This document shows positions 21,701-35,041 of a stretch of 64,000 bases of DNA, piece by piece. Origin of the DNA: Strongyloides papillosus. Lineage: Eukaryota > Nematoda > Chromadorea > Rhabditida > Strongyloididae. Location of the stretch: assembly GCA_005656395.1 (NCBI GenBank), contig SRSI01000028.1, forward strand, positions 930,001-994,000, read 5' to 3'. Made by a program: the position numbers and the translations under genes. Numbering within the stretch: position 1 is the first letter of the stretch; every line of letters starts with the position of its first letter. The notes beneath the pieces were generated by a model. The model was given only the letters and a program-made list of their open reading frames with translations, searched no databases and was not told where the DNA came from.

Positions 21701-22982
21701 TTCGATCATCAAATAAGACCTTTATACCTATTTGTTGGATAGCTGGTAATCCAAGAATAATGTCATGCTTACACTCTGGTAAAACATTAAATGAAATATT
21801 ATATTCCATATTCAAAATTTTAACGGCACATGTGACCTTCCCCTCGGTAGATGTGATCTTCCCATCTGCAGTGGTTACAGTGACAAAATGACCGTTAACT
21901 GGTAATTTTAATTCATCAACTACCCTTTTTGCAATGACATTTAATGATGCTCCAGTATCAATTAATGCTTGATACTTTCGATTATTTACTTTCACATCAA
22001 TATTCGGCGTCCATCCATAGGAAGAAGTGGACGGTAATGCATCAGACGTAAGTGCATTAATCTGATTTTCAACTATCCCATTTCGATTTACTCTTACTCT
22101 TCCCGTTGTAGAAGATATACGTTTTGCTGGTGATTGTACCAATGGTACCCCAGTCAATTCATAAGGATTATTATATACAGCATTGCTGTTATTATTAGAT
22201 CTACGGTTTGCTACCCATGATCCAATTCTATCTCTAAGAACCCTTCCTAAAAGAGTTGTTACAACTCCTCCTAAGAAGGTTATGAAAGATTCATATTCAT
22301 TACCTACTTTATCTAAATCTACTCCCTTTAAAACATTTTGTATGCTTTGTGCTATGTCGTCTACTGCCCTACTAGGGATGCTAGTAGTATTATCATATTG
22401 CTCTGTGATCATTGTTGTAGTTACTCTTATTTCCCTTGGACATTCGAGTAGTTCTCGTACGTCCATATCATGCGTTATGGTGTCTAGTCTAGCTCTCATG
22501 GCTATCTTAACAATACAGGCTGTGCCTGGTGGCTCATGTTCCATTCTCTCAATCTCATTATAAAGATTTCTTGCATTAATGGCTAACTTTTCCATTATAC
22601 CATTACAAGTCGCGATATCTCTGTCCCGACTTTCAAGCTGAGCTTGAAGATCACTTGGATCTCCAATTTGATTATTAATCTGCAACTGGAGATCAGCTAA
22701 ATCTTTAGCTTGCTTATCATACTGAGTTCGAAGATCACTTAACTCTCTAGTCCGATCATTAAGTTGAACTTTAAGCTCATCTATTTGTTTGAAGGCATCT
22801 TGGGATAATAATCTTAACATCCGATGATTCTCACGCATCAAACTCTCGTGCATATCAAAGGCATACTCATTTGCGTCTCGTCTCTGAGTATCAACGGTAT
22901 TTTTCCATTGCTCATTAATTCTAGCTATTTCACTATCTTTCTCTCTGAGATTTTCTTCTAAGGTTGCCACCTTCTCTTCGAT
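18783..22982 (-). pseudogene. Element 1 polyprotein, C-terminal 1400 residues: coiled coil, protease, RT, RNase H, integrase
   Basis: This frame is the direct continuation of the upstream one after a single TAG at 22985-22983. Residues 1-120 are coiled coil, and a hydrophobic FITFLGGVVTTLLG lies near 235. The protease has IDTGAS near 337. RT has SFVLKAGFHQ near 702, where the catalytic Asp (usually LDLK) is Val, so polymerase activity should be lost. Later come MPMGLTGSP and YLDD (about 767). RNase H keeps FIDAS, an E and TDHKPL (about 911-980). Integrase has an HHCC finger (HNHPLLGGH...CLSC, from about 1093) and the D, D, E set in NADFMQ, SDNGPAF and YVERFNR (about 1161, 1214, 1250). The ORF ends with TAG at 18783. 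Confidence 0.85.
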
Positions 22983-24950
<1,968 letters not shown>

Positions 24951-25208
24951 TGTTGAATATCCGGAGACGTACCTTAGCTCCGGCATTCTCGTCATTATTA
25001 ATCATGCTTCTAGTGTTCATTATAAAGAAAGAATTTTTTTTTAATACTCTAAAAGATACAATAAATGGTACATAACAAGTAAACCTACAGAGCTTGTTAA
25101 CTAGTTATTTTATCAGGATTAGTAAGTAGAATAAGTGGTTGACAAGCTCTGTCAATGTTCTTATATATTCTTATTTAACGATGACACTGACGGCGTCATG
25201 ACCTAACA
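24951..25208 (-). repeat. Element 2 3' LTR
   Basis: 258 bp. It differs from the 5' LTR at roughly a dozen positions by eye plus a longer T run, about 5 percent, so the insertion is not very recent or the two LTRs come from different copies. Confidence 0.85.
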
Positions 25209-25220
25209 TGCCCCTCCAAG
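25209..25220 (-). other. Element 2 polypurine tract
   Basis: TTGGAGGGGCA on the minus strand immediately before the TGTTAGG start of the 3' LTR; the expected plus-strand primer site. Confidence 0.65.
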
Positions 25221-25320
25221 TCAGTGGCTTCAGAAGTTCCCACAAATCTTTTCTTTATACAGTCTAGATGTAGTTTAACGTTAGATTTATACGTACTCTC
25301 CAAATCTGGTTTAATAGTTA

Positions 25321-27615
25321 CTATACTAGAACCATGTAATTCTTCGACTTTCCCTTTAGACCATTTACCTTTTGGATTTTTTTAAACCAAACCATATCTC
25401 CTATTTTAAAACAATGTTCAACTTCAGCATCTTTAGCATCATCCATAGTAGTGTCATTTCTACTATTAAATTGAAGTTCCAACCCAGTTTTAGGTGAATA
25501 TTTGAAAACAAGATCATACGGAGATAAATTCCTATTTCCTTTCTTTGTCGATTGATGGATAGTCTGTATCAAAAATAAATTTTCCTTTAGTGAATGCTTG
25601 GTAGTGTTAATTTTCAGTAATTTAGATTTCACAGTTTGTATAAGTCTTTCTGCTTGCCCGTTAGAACTTTGATGTTCTACTGGTGAAGTCGTGTACTTGA
25701 TTCCCCATTGCAAACAGATATTACCAAATTGTACAAGTTCTTTTCCTCCATCAGTTACTAATTCCTCCGGGAACCCGAAACTTCTAAATATGTTAATGAA
25801 AAATTCTGTTATTTGGTTAATTCCATGTTTATCAAAACAATCTATGAACGCCATACCACTGTAAACATCTTGGCATACAATAAAGTATTGGTCAAGAAAT
25901 TGACCAACATCTGCATGTATTCGTTGGAAAGGTGTTTTGGGTTGTGACCATTTCTTTACAGGCAAAATTTTAGCTCTTCTAAATTCTTCACATTTTTTAC
26001 ATTGAGAACAGTATAATTTTATTTCAGAGTTCATCCTTGGCCAGAATATGTTTTTCCTAGCATTTATAAGCATGCTATTTTCACCATCATGTGTGATATG
26101 GATTAAATCAAGACATTTCGCTCTCAATTTTAACGGTATAACTTTCCTTTCACCCATCGTAACATATTCTTCTTCAAGACCCAGAAATTCTTCCACTTTT
26201 TTGAATTCTTTTAGACATGTTGAGTTAAATTTTACATGATTTAATAATTGCGGGTATTCTTTATCATCTTTTATTGCTTTATCAAGATCTTTTTTTGTGA
26301 ACATAATGGTATTTGAAACAATATTTTTGACTTCTTGTAAAGTTGATATTTTATGAATTTCTGTGACATCATTTAACATCTCGCTTTTTCTTTTTCTTAT
26401 TTCGGATTCTAATTCTTGGTATTCTGATCTGGATATTGTGTCAATTAAACCAATTTCTTTACTCTTTTTGTATTCAACATCAAACATGTATTCTAAAAGT
26501 TCAAGTTGTATTCTTTGTATTCTACGATTAGTTGACTTCTTGATACCAGCTCCTTCTTTGAATATCAATGATAACGTCCTATGGTCAGAACGTATCAAGA
26601 ATCTTCTACCTGTTAGAAATTGGTGAAATTTCTTCACTCCATAGTAAATGGCGAGACATTCTTTTACCTGGATTGCCAACTTTGTCTCACATGGTGTAAA
26701 TTTCTTTGAGTTCAATGCAATTATCATTTCCTTTCCTTCAGTCACAGAATATAATACAAAACCCATTGATGTATCACTTGCATCACAGTCTAAAATTAAC
26801 TTATCGCGACCATTATAGAAGTTGTTTACACAATATTTCATCATTATTTCTTTTGTTCTTTCGAAATCTTCCTCAAGTTGTTTTGTAATTGTATATGGTT
26901 TAGTCTTAGTCACTTCTTCAAGTTTCGATTTATACTCTGCCAAGTTTCTAACAAAACCTTGTTGATATGTAAGACACCCAATGAAGCTTTTCATTTCCGA
27001 AGAAGTTTTTGTTAGTGGTAGATTTTTTAGTTTCTCAAGTTTCTTTGGATCTGGTTGGATCCCTTTCTTGGATATAAGGTGACCGAATATAAAAACTGAA
27101 TCTACAAAACATTTAACTTTCTCTTTCTGAAATCTAAGATTTTTATCTTGCATATGTGTACAGAATATTTTTAAAACTTGAAGATGCTCGTCTGAATTTG
27201 GACTAAGTATTATGACATCATCGTAATATGCAATTATCACTGAACCATAGTCTTCAATTACATATTGACATTCAACTTCGACTTCCTTGATTATCTGGTC
27301 CATCTTCTGCTGCCATATTCCAGGTGCTTGACTTATACCTTGTGGTAGTCTCAATGGCAGATAGATTCCATTGTGTGTTGCAATTCCACATTTTAAACTT
27401 GATTCCATTGAAATTGGTAAACTATCATATGCTGATTTTACATCAAAAACACTAATTATAAAATCATTCTTCTTATTGATCATCAACCCAACTTTAAATA
27501 ATTCAGAAGATATGTTCTTGATTGGATATACATTTGTTTTCAAGTTTGTATTTAAAAGTGAAAAGTCAGCAGTGAGTCTCATATTGTCTGGTTCCACCAA
27601 ATCCGTTTTCAACAT
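25321..27615 (-). CDS. Element 2 pol: RT, RNase H, integrase
   Basis: About 764 residues, in a frame +1 relative to gag-protease. It starts in the N-terminal part of RT. Motif A FDVKSAYDSL (Asp about 59), LRLPQGISQAPG, and YYDD (about 128-132) are present. RNase H has DCDAS, an E in QVKECLA and RSDHRTL. Integrase has an HHCC-type finger (HITH...CSQCKKC, about 505-545) and D, D, E in HADVGQF, TDGGKEL and NGQAERL (about 568, 621, 655). The frame change relative to the upstream ORF falls inside the RT domain near 27600, so it is more likely an inactivating indel than programmed frameshifting. The ORF ends with TAG. Confidence 0.85.
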   Translation of the reverse strand: MLKTDLVEPDNMRLTADFSLLNTNLKTNVYPIKNISSELFKVGLMINKKNDFIISVFDVKSAYDSLPISMESSLKCGIATHNGIYLPLRLPQGISQAPGIWQQKMDQIIKEVEVECQYVIEDYGSVIIAYYDDVIILSPNSDEHLQVLKIFCTHMQDKNLRFQKEKVKCFVDSVFIFGHLISKKGIQPDPKKLEKLKNLPLTKTSSEMKSFIGCLTYQQGFVRNLAEYKSKLEEVTKTKPYTITKQLEEDFERTKEIMMKYCVNNFYNGRDKLILDCDASDTSMGFVLYSVTEGKEMIIALNSKKFTPCETKLAIQVKECLAIYYGVKKFHQFLTGRRFLIRSDHRTLSLIFKEGAGIKKSTNRRIQRIQLELLEYMFDVEYKKSKEIGLIDTISRSEYQELESEIRKRKSEMLNDVTEIHKISTLQEVKNIVSNTIMFTKKDLDKAIKDDKEYPQLLNHVKFNSTCLKEFKKVEEFLGLEEEYVTMGERKVIPLKLRAKCLDLIHITHDGENSMLINARKNIFWPRMNSEIKLYCSQCKKCEEFRRAKILPVKKWSQPKTPFQRIHADVGQFLDQYFIVCQDVYSGMAFIDCFDKHGINQITEFFINIFRSFGFPEELVTDGGKELVQFGNICLQWGIKYTTSPVEHQSSNGQAERLIQTVKSKLLKINTTKHSLKENLFLIQTIHQSTKKGNRNLSPYDLVFKYSPKTGLELQFNSRNDTTMDDAKDAEVEHCFKIGDMVWFKKIQKVNGLKGKSKNYMVLV

Positions 27616-29146
27616 TTACTTTATCCAGCTTTTTTATTACTGGTTTTACGGGTGATGAAGCATCACAATATGATATTTTCTTCCAGATTCCATTATTTAA
27701 CATTTCATTGATCTTTATTTGCACACAATCATTTGTAATACCTGGTGGGTAGGGTCCAGTTGGTACATGTCTCCACTTTGGATTATCTACGAATTGAAGA
27801 TCTATTGCTTCTGGAAACTCTCCCATTGTTTTATCATCAAAAAGTGTTTTAAATTCTGTTTCCATCATGCTAATAAACTTTTCTTTGGTGGTATTTTTAT
27901 CCATTCTAGTTTCTTCATACTTGTTAACTTGAAATGTCTTACTTATTTGATTTAGTGGTAATTTATCAAGTTCAAGTAATCGAATTTCTGGTAATTCTAG
28001 GATGTTGGACTGAATGTCAGCTACATATATGTCAATGTATTTGTAGCTCTCCTCCTCAGAATTCTTTTTCACTTTAAGTTTACATTTACCTAAACACGGG
28101 ATCTTTGTTCCTGAAACACCTTTGATCAGAGTACTCGTATTTTCTAATTTTAGATCATATTCTTCTGCCGTTTCTCTACTTAAAATTGTTGCTTGTGCGG
28201 CCGTATCAAATTCCATTGTCATCAATTTTTCCGTCTCATTTATAATAACGATGAGATCAATAAAAAGTCCTGATCTTTTTACATTAATAACTTCAATTTC
28301 GGTAGAAAAAGAATTACACAGTAAATAATCGAAATTTTTATTTTCAGAAACAATCGACAATACATGAATTGGAATAATTTTAGTTTTAGCTGCACATGAT
28401 GTATTTGTATGTCCACGTCTGTTACATTTGGTACATTTATCGTCTTTGTTGAAATGTCCTTTTCTTCTCCATTTATGACTTTCCATCTTTGATGTTGCTA
28501 GGATTGATACCTCTTGATTGTGCTTTGCTTTATTCTGAGTTTCCGTTTTTACTAATTTATCCAAATCAGTAAGTGATTCAAGCTTTGAGTCTTCTGCGCA
28601 CAATTCAGTCAAGTATTTATCCTTCAGCTCCTGGGGAAGATTGGATGACATTAAGACGATAATGATTTTTAGATTTTCTTTGTTGATGAAATCCTTGTTG
28701 AGTTTTCTTGCCTGAGTAGATACTGCCTCCATTGCTTCAGAGAATGTCACGCTTTTCTTACTCAGGTCCAGAAGGCTTGTTAGTACTCTTGATTGGAGAA
28801 AGTGATGACCATACGTTCTTTTAAGAGCGTCGAAGAGATCCTCATATGTAATGGTATCCAGATCCGTTTCTTTCATAGTAGCTCTTAATTTTGCCAATAT
28901 TGGTCTCTTGATAAATTGAAGAAGTTTGAATTTTCTTTTTTCATCCGGTACCCTGTATGGTTTACCTTCTTCTTCACCAGTGACCTGTTCAGCGTATTTC
29001 ATCAAAGCTTTAAAGTCCTCCAACCATTGCTCAATATCCTCCTGTTCATCGTAATGTTCGAAGCTCGCAAACGCCATGTTGAATATCTGGAGACGTACAT
29101 TAGCTCCAGCATTCTCTTCATTACTAATCATGCTTCTAGTATTCAT
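27566..29146 (-). CDS. Element 2 gag-protease (with the start of RT)
   Basis: 526 residues starting MNTRSMISNEENAG. The ATG (29146) lies inside the 5' LTR, and about 23 codons are LTR-encoded before the frame reads through the primer-binding site. A capsid-like helical region is followed by one CCHC knuckle, CTKCNRRGHTNTSC (about 236-249). The aspartic protease active site is FDTAAQ (about 314), DTA instead of the usual DTG/DSG. The frame then enters RT (GPYPPG...ASSPVKPVIKKLD) and stops at 27566, overlapping the pol ORF by 50 bp. Confidence 0.85.
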   Translation of the reverse strand: MNTRSMISNEENAGANVRLQIFNMAFASFEHYDEQEDIEQWLEDFKALMKYAEQVTGEEEGKPYRVPDEKRKFKLLQFIKRPILAKLRATMKETDLDTITYEDLFDALKRTYGHHFLQSRVLTSLLDLSKKSVTFSEAMEAVSTQARKLNKDFINKENLKIIIVLMSSNLPQELKDKYLTELCAEDSKLESLTDLDKLVKTETQNKAKHNQEVSILATSKMESHKWRRKGHFNKDDKCTKCNRRGHTNTSCAAKTKIIPIHVLSIVSENKNFDYLLCNSFSTEIEVINVKRSGLFIDLIVIINETEKLMTMEFDTAAQATILSRETAEEYDLKLENTSTLIKGVSGTKIPCLGKCKLKVKKNSEEESYKYIDIYVADIQSNILELPEIRLLELDKLPLNQISKTFQVNKYEETRMDKNTTKEKFISMMETEFKTLFDDKTMGEFPEAIDLQFVDNPKWRHVPTGPYPPGITNDCVQIKINEMLNNGIWKKISYCDASSPVKPVIKKLDKVNVENGFGGTRQYETHC

Positions 29147-29333
29147 CGTAAAGAAAGAATTTTATTTAATACTCTAAAAGATACAATAAATGGTACATAA
29201 CAAGTAAACCTACAGAGCTTGTTAACTAGTTATTTTACCAGGGTTAGTAAGTAGAATAAGTGGTTGACAAGCTCTGTCAATATTCTTATATATTCTTATT
29301 TAACGATGACACTGACGGCGTCATGACCTAACA
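29077..29333 (-). repeat. Element 2 5' LTR, with adjacent primer-binding site
   Basis: 257 bp, TGTTAGG...TTCAACA on the minus strand. The next bases inward (29076 downward) read TGGCGTTTGCGAGCTTCG, a primer-binding-site-like start complementary to a CCA-ended tRNA. I could not name the tRNA. The LTR contains the gag ATG. Confidence 0.8.
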
Positions 29334-31850
29334 ATTTCTAATATCAAAAATGGCTTGAGCTTCAGCTCTTTCTTCATTACCATTATATTTCATTAGATAA
29401 TCTTCGATTAAATAATTTTTAAACTTAATGAAGGTATCATAATGCCTTGTAAAAGATGGTCAATAGCAAAACATGAGACCGAAGTAATTACGAAGCATGT
29501 TAGGCATCGCGCTTTCACATGCTTCTTCAAACAATTCATTGTAATTGTCTTCAGTATCAAGCAAATCTCTTGCTATGGCAGCATCTCTAAATGAGGGTCA
29601 TTGAACACCATTAACATTTTTCAAATCACCTTCACATGTTGCTCCAGGTACATGGAGTAAAAGTTGGCGAAGTGAAAACAATTCGACATTCATAGGTGAT
29701 ACAGTAAATATTCTTCCTATTGTACGCCTTTGGCGATGTCTAAATTTTCATTCTCTGGTTTTTAAGTCAAACCAATAATACTCTGGTATCTCATTATAAA
29801 GATACTTTCTAGCATTAATATCGTTTTTATTGAGATTATAATATGCTACTAATGTAGATTTATAACCTTTTTCCGTTTTGAAACAATTATTATTGCCATT
29901 ATTCATTTCATCGGCAACTGTACAATCCTCATTTATTAAGTGAACTGCTAGTCTTACAACAGTCCAATCTTTATAAAGTATTGGATACTCCATTATTCTC
30001 AAAACTGCTTCTGATGGCCCTACATATCTACCATCGATATGAAGTTTAACCTCATCTTTTGATTCAACGGTTTCGACCACATCCGCAGAAATTTTATCAC
30101 CATTTAATTTATGTGTATACTTAAACAAATATTTAGGACTTAGAACACTTTCACATATTTTAACATTAATATGTGAATTGTATTTCAAGCTCAAATAAGG
30201 ATTATATGTTACACAAAAATCGTTATTTACTTTGTTACCAAATCTATCTGTAATATCTAATAAGGGATCAAAGGATCTCTTAATGTTAACTTTACCTTTA
30301 GAAGTAATGGAAGTTACTTTATGGTACTGTTATGGGAATTTTTTAGTCCAAATGTTTTTTGCTTCATCCCAACAGAGTACTTTTGTCTTCGAAATATCAC
30401 ATCTCTAATGTACCATTGTTTTTGTGACAATTTCAAAAAGACGTGGATTTTTTTCTTTATTAGGGAATTCTGCTTTAACACATTCATCTACCTGATCAGA
30501 AGTTAATCTGAAGTCTTCTTTTGAAACTTTTACCAACATGTGAATATGCGGTAAAAATCTTTTCTGAAATTCAATGGTCGACTGTAGATAAACTACATTG
30601 CCCATAATTTTGTTTTCTTTCAAGTCATGTATTAAAGCATCGGATTTATGCTTAAACACTCTTGCAATCAAGTCATGGCGATCATTTGGTAATTGCCCTG
30701 GATAAAGATTTTCTGTAATCTCTCTCCAATTTGGGTTTGTGGTCATTGTAATAAAGAAATCTGGTTTCCCAAATTTCCTTACAATGGCCATACCATCTTG
30801 ATAGCCTAAATGCATAAATCTTCTTGAACCAATGTAACTGCTAAAAAGTTTAATTCTCTCACTTTTTTTTGCAGCTTCTTCATTATCTTCATCACCGATA
30901 AGATAATCTTCAAGAAGATCTTCTATGTGTTTATTGTTTTTTTGTTTAAGCTCTTTGTTAAGCTTAATAACATAATTTAGACGATCTCTTTCTATTGCTG
31001 TGTAAGCATCAACAACAAAAAGTTGAAATAATAATCCTCCATGATGTAAAGGATTAAATGATGGCCTCACAGCAATAAGATTTTGGTAATAAACCAATTT
31101 CGTTAGAGATCTTTGTTCATTACCTTTTTTATATGTTTTTTTCTCTTCCCATCCAAAAGCTCCTGTTGGGAAGAACAATGGATATGTTGCAGGATCTTTT
31201 AAAGAACTAAAATGACTCAAAGTTTCCAATTTTCCTGTTTTATTACATAACAAAACATTATAATCAGGAACTTCTTCATCTTCACTTTGAAATATAGCTG
31301 CTATTTCTGTAACCTCTGGCAAATTACGAACTCTATCATTCTTATTTGCTGGAGGTCTCAAAACCAATTTATACATTGGCACAGCTTTATTCTCATTTTT
31401 ATGTTTTATTTCTTGCTCACGAATATAATCACCAAAATGTTTATGTGATAATGCTAACATATTTATTTTGGAAATTATATGAGTAAGATTACTAATAACT
31501 GATATTTCACTAAATGCGTTAACATTTTTATTTCTAATATCTTCAGCAACATCGGGTTCATAAAAATATAGTTGCCCATAGGACAAATTATCTTTATTTT
31601 CAGGTACAGCTGTGTTTATTACACGTTTAGCTTCACCATGCAACACAAATGTTGGAGGACTTGATGTTTTAAAATCTCTTTGTTGGCCGGTACAACTCGC
31701 AAAGGCAAATTTGTTATTAATTCGCCTACAATGCTTTTTAAAGTATATACTTTCCTCATCTTCATTCATAAACAAATCTTTTATAAATTTTGGGAAGTTA
31801 TTGAATAGCCTTTCATATTCTTTAACTCCTCCAAATTTACAGCATTGTTT
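29334..31850 (-). pseudogene. Helitron copy 2 Rep (HUH) region, helicase missing
   Basis: Same frame throughout from about 31850 to 29334. The HUH motif here reads PHIHMLV (about 30530-30550). Stops shared with copy 1 are the TAA after the KNFP block (about 30335) and three TGA codons (about 29750, 29600 and 29460). A TAG near 30405 is private to this copy, whereas the TAA at copy 1 position 11077 is a Glu codon here. It keeps the five residues (NKELK type) that copy 1 lost. The end at 29334 is abrupt, inside the linker before the helicase. Confidence 0.75.
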
Positions 31851-32060
31851 ATATTTGGTTTCTTTTTATAGAACATTGCTTGGCAATGTTCACAACCAGT
31901 AGAAAGAGGACCCAAATAATACTCATCTGGGATAATTTCTTCATCTCTAGCCGGAAAAAGTTTTTGCTTTTTCAAACTCTTTTTGTTTCTTTGCTTTTTT
32001 TTAGTAGAATCATTAGCTACTTTAATTGAATCAAGAGCCTTTACAATAGAATCTACTTAA
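31781..32060 (-). pseudogene. Helitron copy 2, Lys-rich and Cys/His segment
   Basis: Counterpart of 10027-10288. It shows the same GCEHC motif and the same frameshift around the TATAAAAAGAAACC text as copy 1, so this damage predates the separation of the two copies. Confidence 0.6.
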
Positions 32061-32708
32061 GAATTTTTTATTTAAAGATATTTCATCACATTTTATAATG
32101 TTACTTGATAATCTTTTAATTCTTTTTGTCAATTTATTTTTATTCATTCCTTTTTTAGACTTTTTTAAATGAACTAAATTTACTAATACATCATTAATTA
32201 CTGATAAATTGTCATTAATTTTATCTAATTTTTCTCTTTTTGCTATATTTTTAAAACTTTTTGGTAAGTTTTTTTTAGATCTTAGTAATTGCACTCGTAA
32301 TTGATTGATTTCCGTTTTTCTTTTACAATTTCTAATTTTATTTTTAACATTATTTACTTGCTTTAATGTAGATTCAAGATCTACATTAAGCTCCATTGGA
32401 TCATTTAATATATTATTTTCAGATATATTAATTTCCATTAGCTCTTCATTATTTATTACAACATTTTTATTAAGATCACAATTTAATACTTTGTTTATTT
32501 TTAAATTTTTATTAGATTCTAGTTTAACAGTATCTTTTGATAATTTATTTTGTAATCTTACTAACTGTTTGTCAAGCTTCATTTTCTCACCTATTTTTTT
32601 ACATTTATTAATTTTATTTTCGATTAAAATTATGTCTTTTAATGTAGAATCTGCATCAAAATCTTTTTGCATTTTTGACATATTATTTTCAATTATATCA
32701 AGTCCCAT
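32031..32708 (-). pseudogene. Helitron copy 2, coiled-coil repeat region (open 225 residues)
   Basis: Counterpart of 9300-10038, without the frameshift found at 9560-9630 of copy 1. Repeated ENKINKCKK/KNKIRNCKRK blocks are followed by LDKQLVRLQNKL or LRVQLLRSKKNLP. This region is visibly more diverged between copies than protease or Rep. Confidence 0.6.
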
Positions 32709-33059
32709 TGATTCTTTGTTATTTTTTACAGAACCGTTACCTGAATTGTTATCGAATACCTCATTTAATTTAAAGTTTTCATTACAATCTTTTTTAACAG
32801 TATCATTAGATTTTTTTCTAATCTATTTAACTGTGCTTGTAATTTTCTTTTTCCCTCAATTCTTTTGCATTTTTGACAATTCTAGTTTTTAATGAAGAGA
32901 TTTCATTCAAATTAGAATCGATCTTTTTGCTTTTTTTAGATAAGTGTAAGGGTTTTTTATTGGCTATTTTGATAGTCTACCCCTTACCATATTTTTACTT
33001 GCAGAAACATCAGGATTATTACCTGATATATCTTCAACACTAATGTTTACACCGTCAAG

Positions 33060-33968
33060 TTAAAATACTGAATTATTACAAACCTGATTAGCTTGTAAAT
33101 ATTTAATCAAATCAACTAATGTGTTAAACATTAGAATACATGAAACACCATAAGAGCAATATCTTTCATTTTGATCCATAGAATGTGGATCAAATAAGAA
33201 AAATGCTCCGTCATGGTGCATTATTGAAGACGCCCTTTCATTCGCAATCAAGATTAGAAACTGATGTTCGTTTACTAATCTATTTAATGCTTGTGAAAGA
33301 GAAACGAAACCAAAAGAAATCTCGTTTCTTTTAACCTTCTTCCCTCTTCCTGCAAATGAATAACAAGAAGCTGTGTTAAACGTTACTTTACGATTAAATA
33401 ATATTGTTTCTCGTACAATGTTGGTTATTGATAAATAACCTCTACCATCAATTGAATAATTTGTACTGCGCAAATAATTAATGCTTCTTTCGTACAAAAT
33501 ATTTCCTTGATTTAGGACATTATTAATATCAAATTTTCCCCAATTTAATGGTGGTTTGATACATGCCATAATCAATGCTGCAGATGACATTGCAACACAT
33601 TGATTATTCTGTCCCAAAGCTGCTTAGTACATATTGACTCCCAAAATTTTACAAAAATTTGCACTATTGGAATTTATTGGCACGTAATCATTTTGAATTA
33701 CCATGCCTCCAGCACAATTTTTCTTATTTTTTATAGCTTTAACCAAATCATCGGCTTGACTATTGTTTCTAATGGTTATCGAATAAATGATTCCATTCGT
33801 ATTAAGAATGTATGACACAATAATGTCTTCATCCAAAATAATGACATGCTTCGAATTAATGAAATCATGTACAAAAATATGATTTACTGAATCAGTAAAA
33901 TCACAAATTGAAGTTTTTGGAATGCCAATTTTATTGACTTTTTTCAATAAATTGTTGACGAATTCCAT
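33060..33968 (-). pseudogene. Helitron copy 2 C76/OTU-like protease
   Basis: Frame from ATG 33968 with one stop (TAA at 33626-33624, just before the ALGQNNQC block) and TAA near 33060. It keeps the Cys (GQNNQC), and unlike copy 1 it keeps DGAFFLFDPHS without a stop, so the Asp-His pair is intact. After 33060 the frame continues but is broken again near 32980 and 32820. The two copies together show that the ancestral domain had Cys, Asp and His in the C76 order. Confidence 0.7.
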
Positions 33969-35041
33969 TTCTCCCGTTTTTTTCTATCTGAAATTAAAAA
34001 AAATTAGTACAATATAATAACAACGTAAAAAATTTATTTATAAGAACAATAATAATAAAAATGGTACTTTTTAGTTTCGATAGAGCCATTCTTAAATTTA
34101 TGTTTTAGTGATTAAAAAAAGACTATATGTTAAAAAAATATTTTTTATAAAAATAGATCAATATAGTATACTAATAGATCAATGGAAATTAATAAAATAA
34201 ACTTAACAATATTAACAAAAACAATGAATTAGCAACTTAAAATAGTTTTGAAAGAATAAATAAAAAAGAATAGTTTGTAAAATAAACGTGGATATAAAGT
34301 AATGTGAAGAAAACTTGAAAAAATAATTATTTTAAATATTGACATATAAAACTTATATTTTAAGATAACAAATAAATTACAGAAACTCTTAATTATAGCA
34401 AAATATTATTACTAAATTACTAAATATTATCAAATTAATAATCAAATAAAATTCCTATAGAGCAAATAAATAACATCTTGAAAATTTCAATATAAATTTG
34501 ATCACATATTTTTTGATTAAAAAAAATCTCTAATTCTTCATTAATTTATATAGTAAAATTTTGAGAAAATGCCTAAAACATATTTGGCATAGCACATTCT
34601 ATATATTTTATATATAAAATTTTATGGATGAAATCAGAAAAATTCAACTCCTATATAAATTTTTGATGGATATAAATTACAATATTTATTTAATTTATTT
34701 AAATTTTATATCAGTTATACAACAAAGAATTTAAATATCTATATATTATATATTTTATATTAAAATTTTAAAAGAAATCATGTACTAAAATACTTTATTT
34801 CAAGTACTACAACAAATAATTTAAATATCCATGTATTATATATATTTTTTTACAGAAGTTTGGAAAAAAACATATAAAAAATAATTTTATTTCAAGAATT
34901 AAATAAAATCACATGCATGAAATTGTTAAAAATTAAAATTTTGCATTGACTTTCTAAAAACAAAAATTACAAATAATCTGAATAAATTTTTTAACATAAA
35001 AAATTACAATTTTTTAAATTAAATGCAAATTATTATCAGTA
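33969..35041 (-). other. Helitron copy 2 leader
   Basis: About 33969-34790 matches the copy 1 leader in inverted orientation; the rest to the mariner-like insertion is AT-rich text. No coding sequence is seen. Confidence 0.5.

Larger units (their letters stand above)
24951..29333 (-). mobile_element. LTR retrotransposon element 2 (Ty3/gypsy-like), structurally complete
   Basis: The element is flanked by 258-bp and 257-bp direct repeats (24951-25208 and 29077-29333), both TGTTAGG...TTCAACA on the minus strand. A primer-binding-like TGG follows the 5' LTR and a purine tract precedes the 3' LTR. Gag-protease and pol ORFs fill the interior. Flanking bases (ATAAG on the left, ATTTC on the right) show no target-site duplication. 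One side abuts element 1, the other the truncated Helitron copy 2. Confidence 0.9.

Noticed and set aside
27566..27615. Programmed frameshift between element 2 gag-protease and pol
   Set aside because: The frame change falls inside the RT domain rather than between domains, and no slippery site was seen. An indel is more likely.
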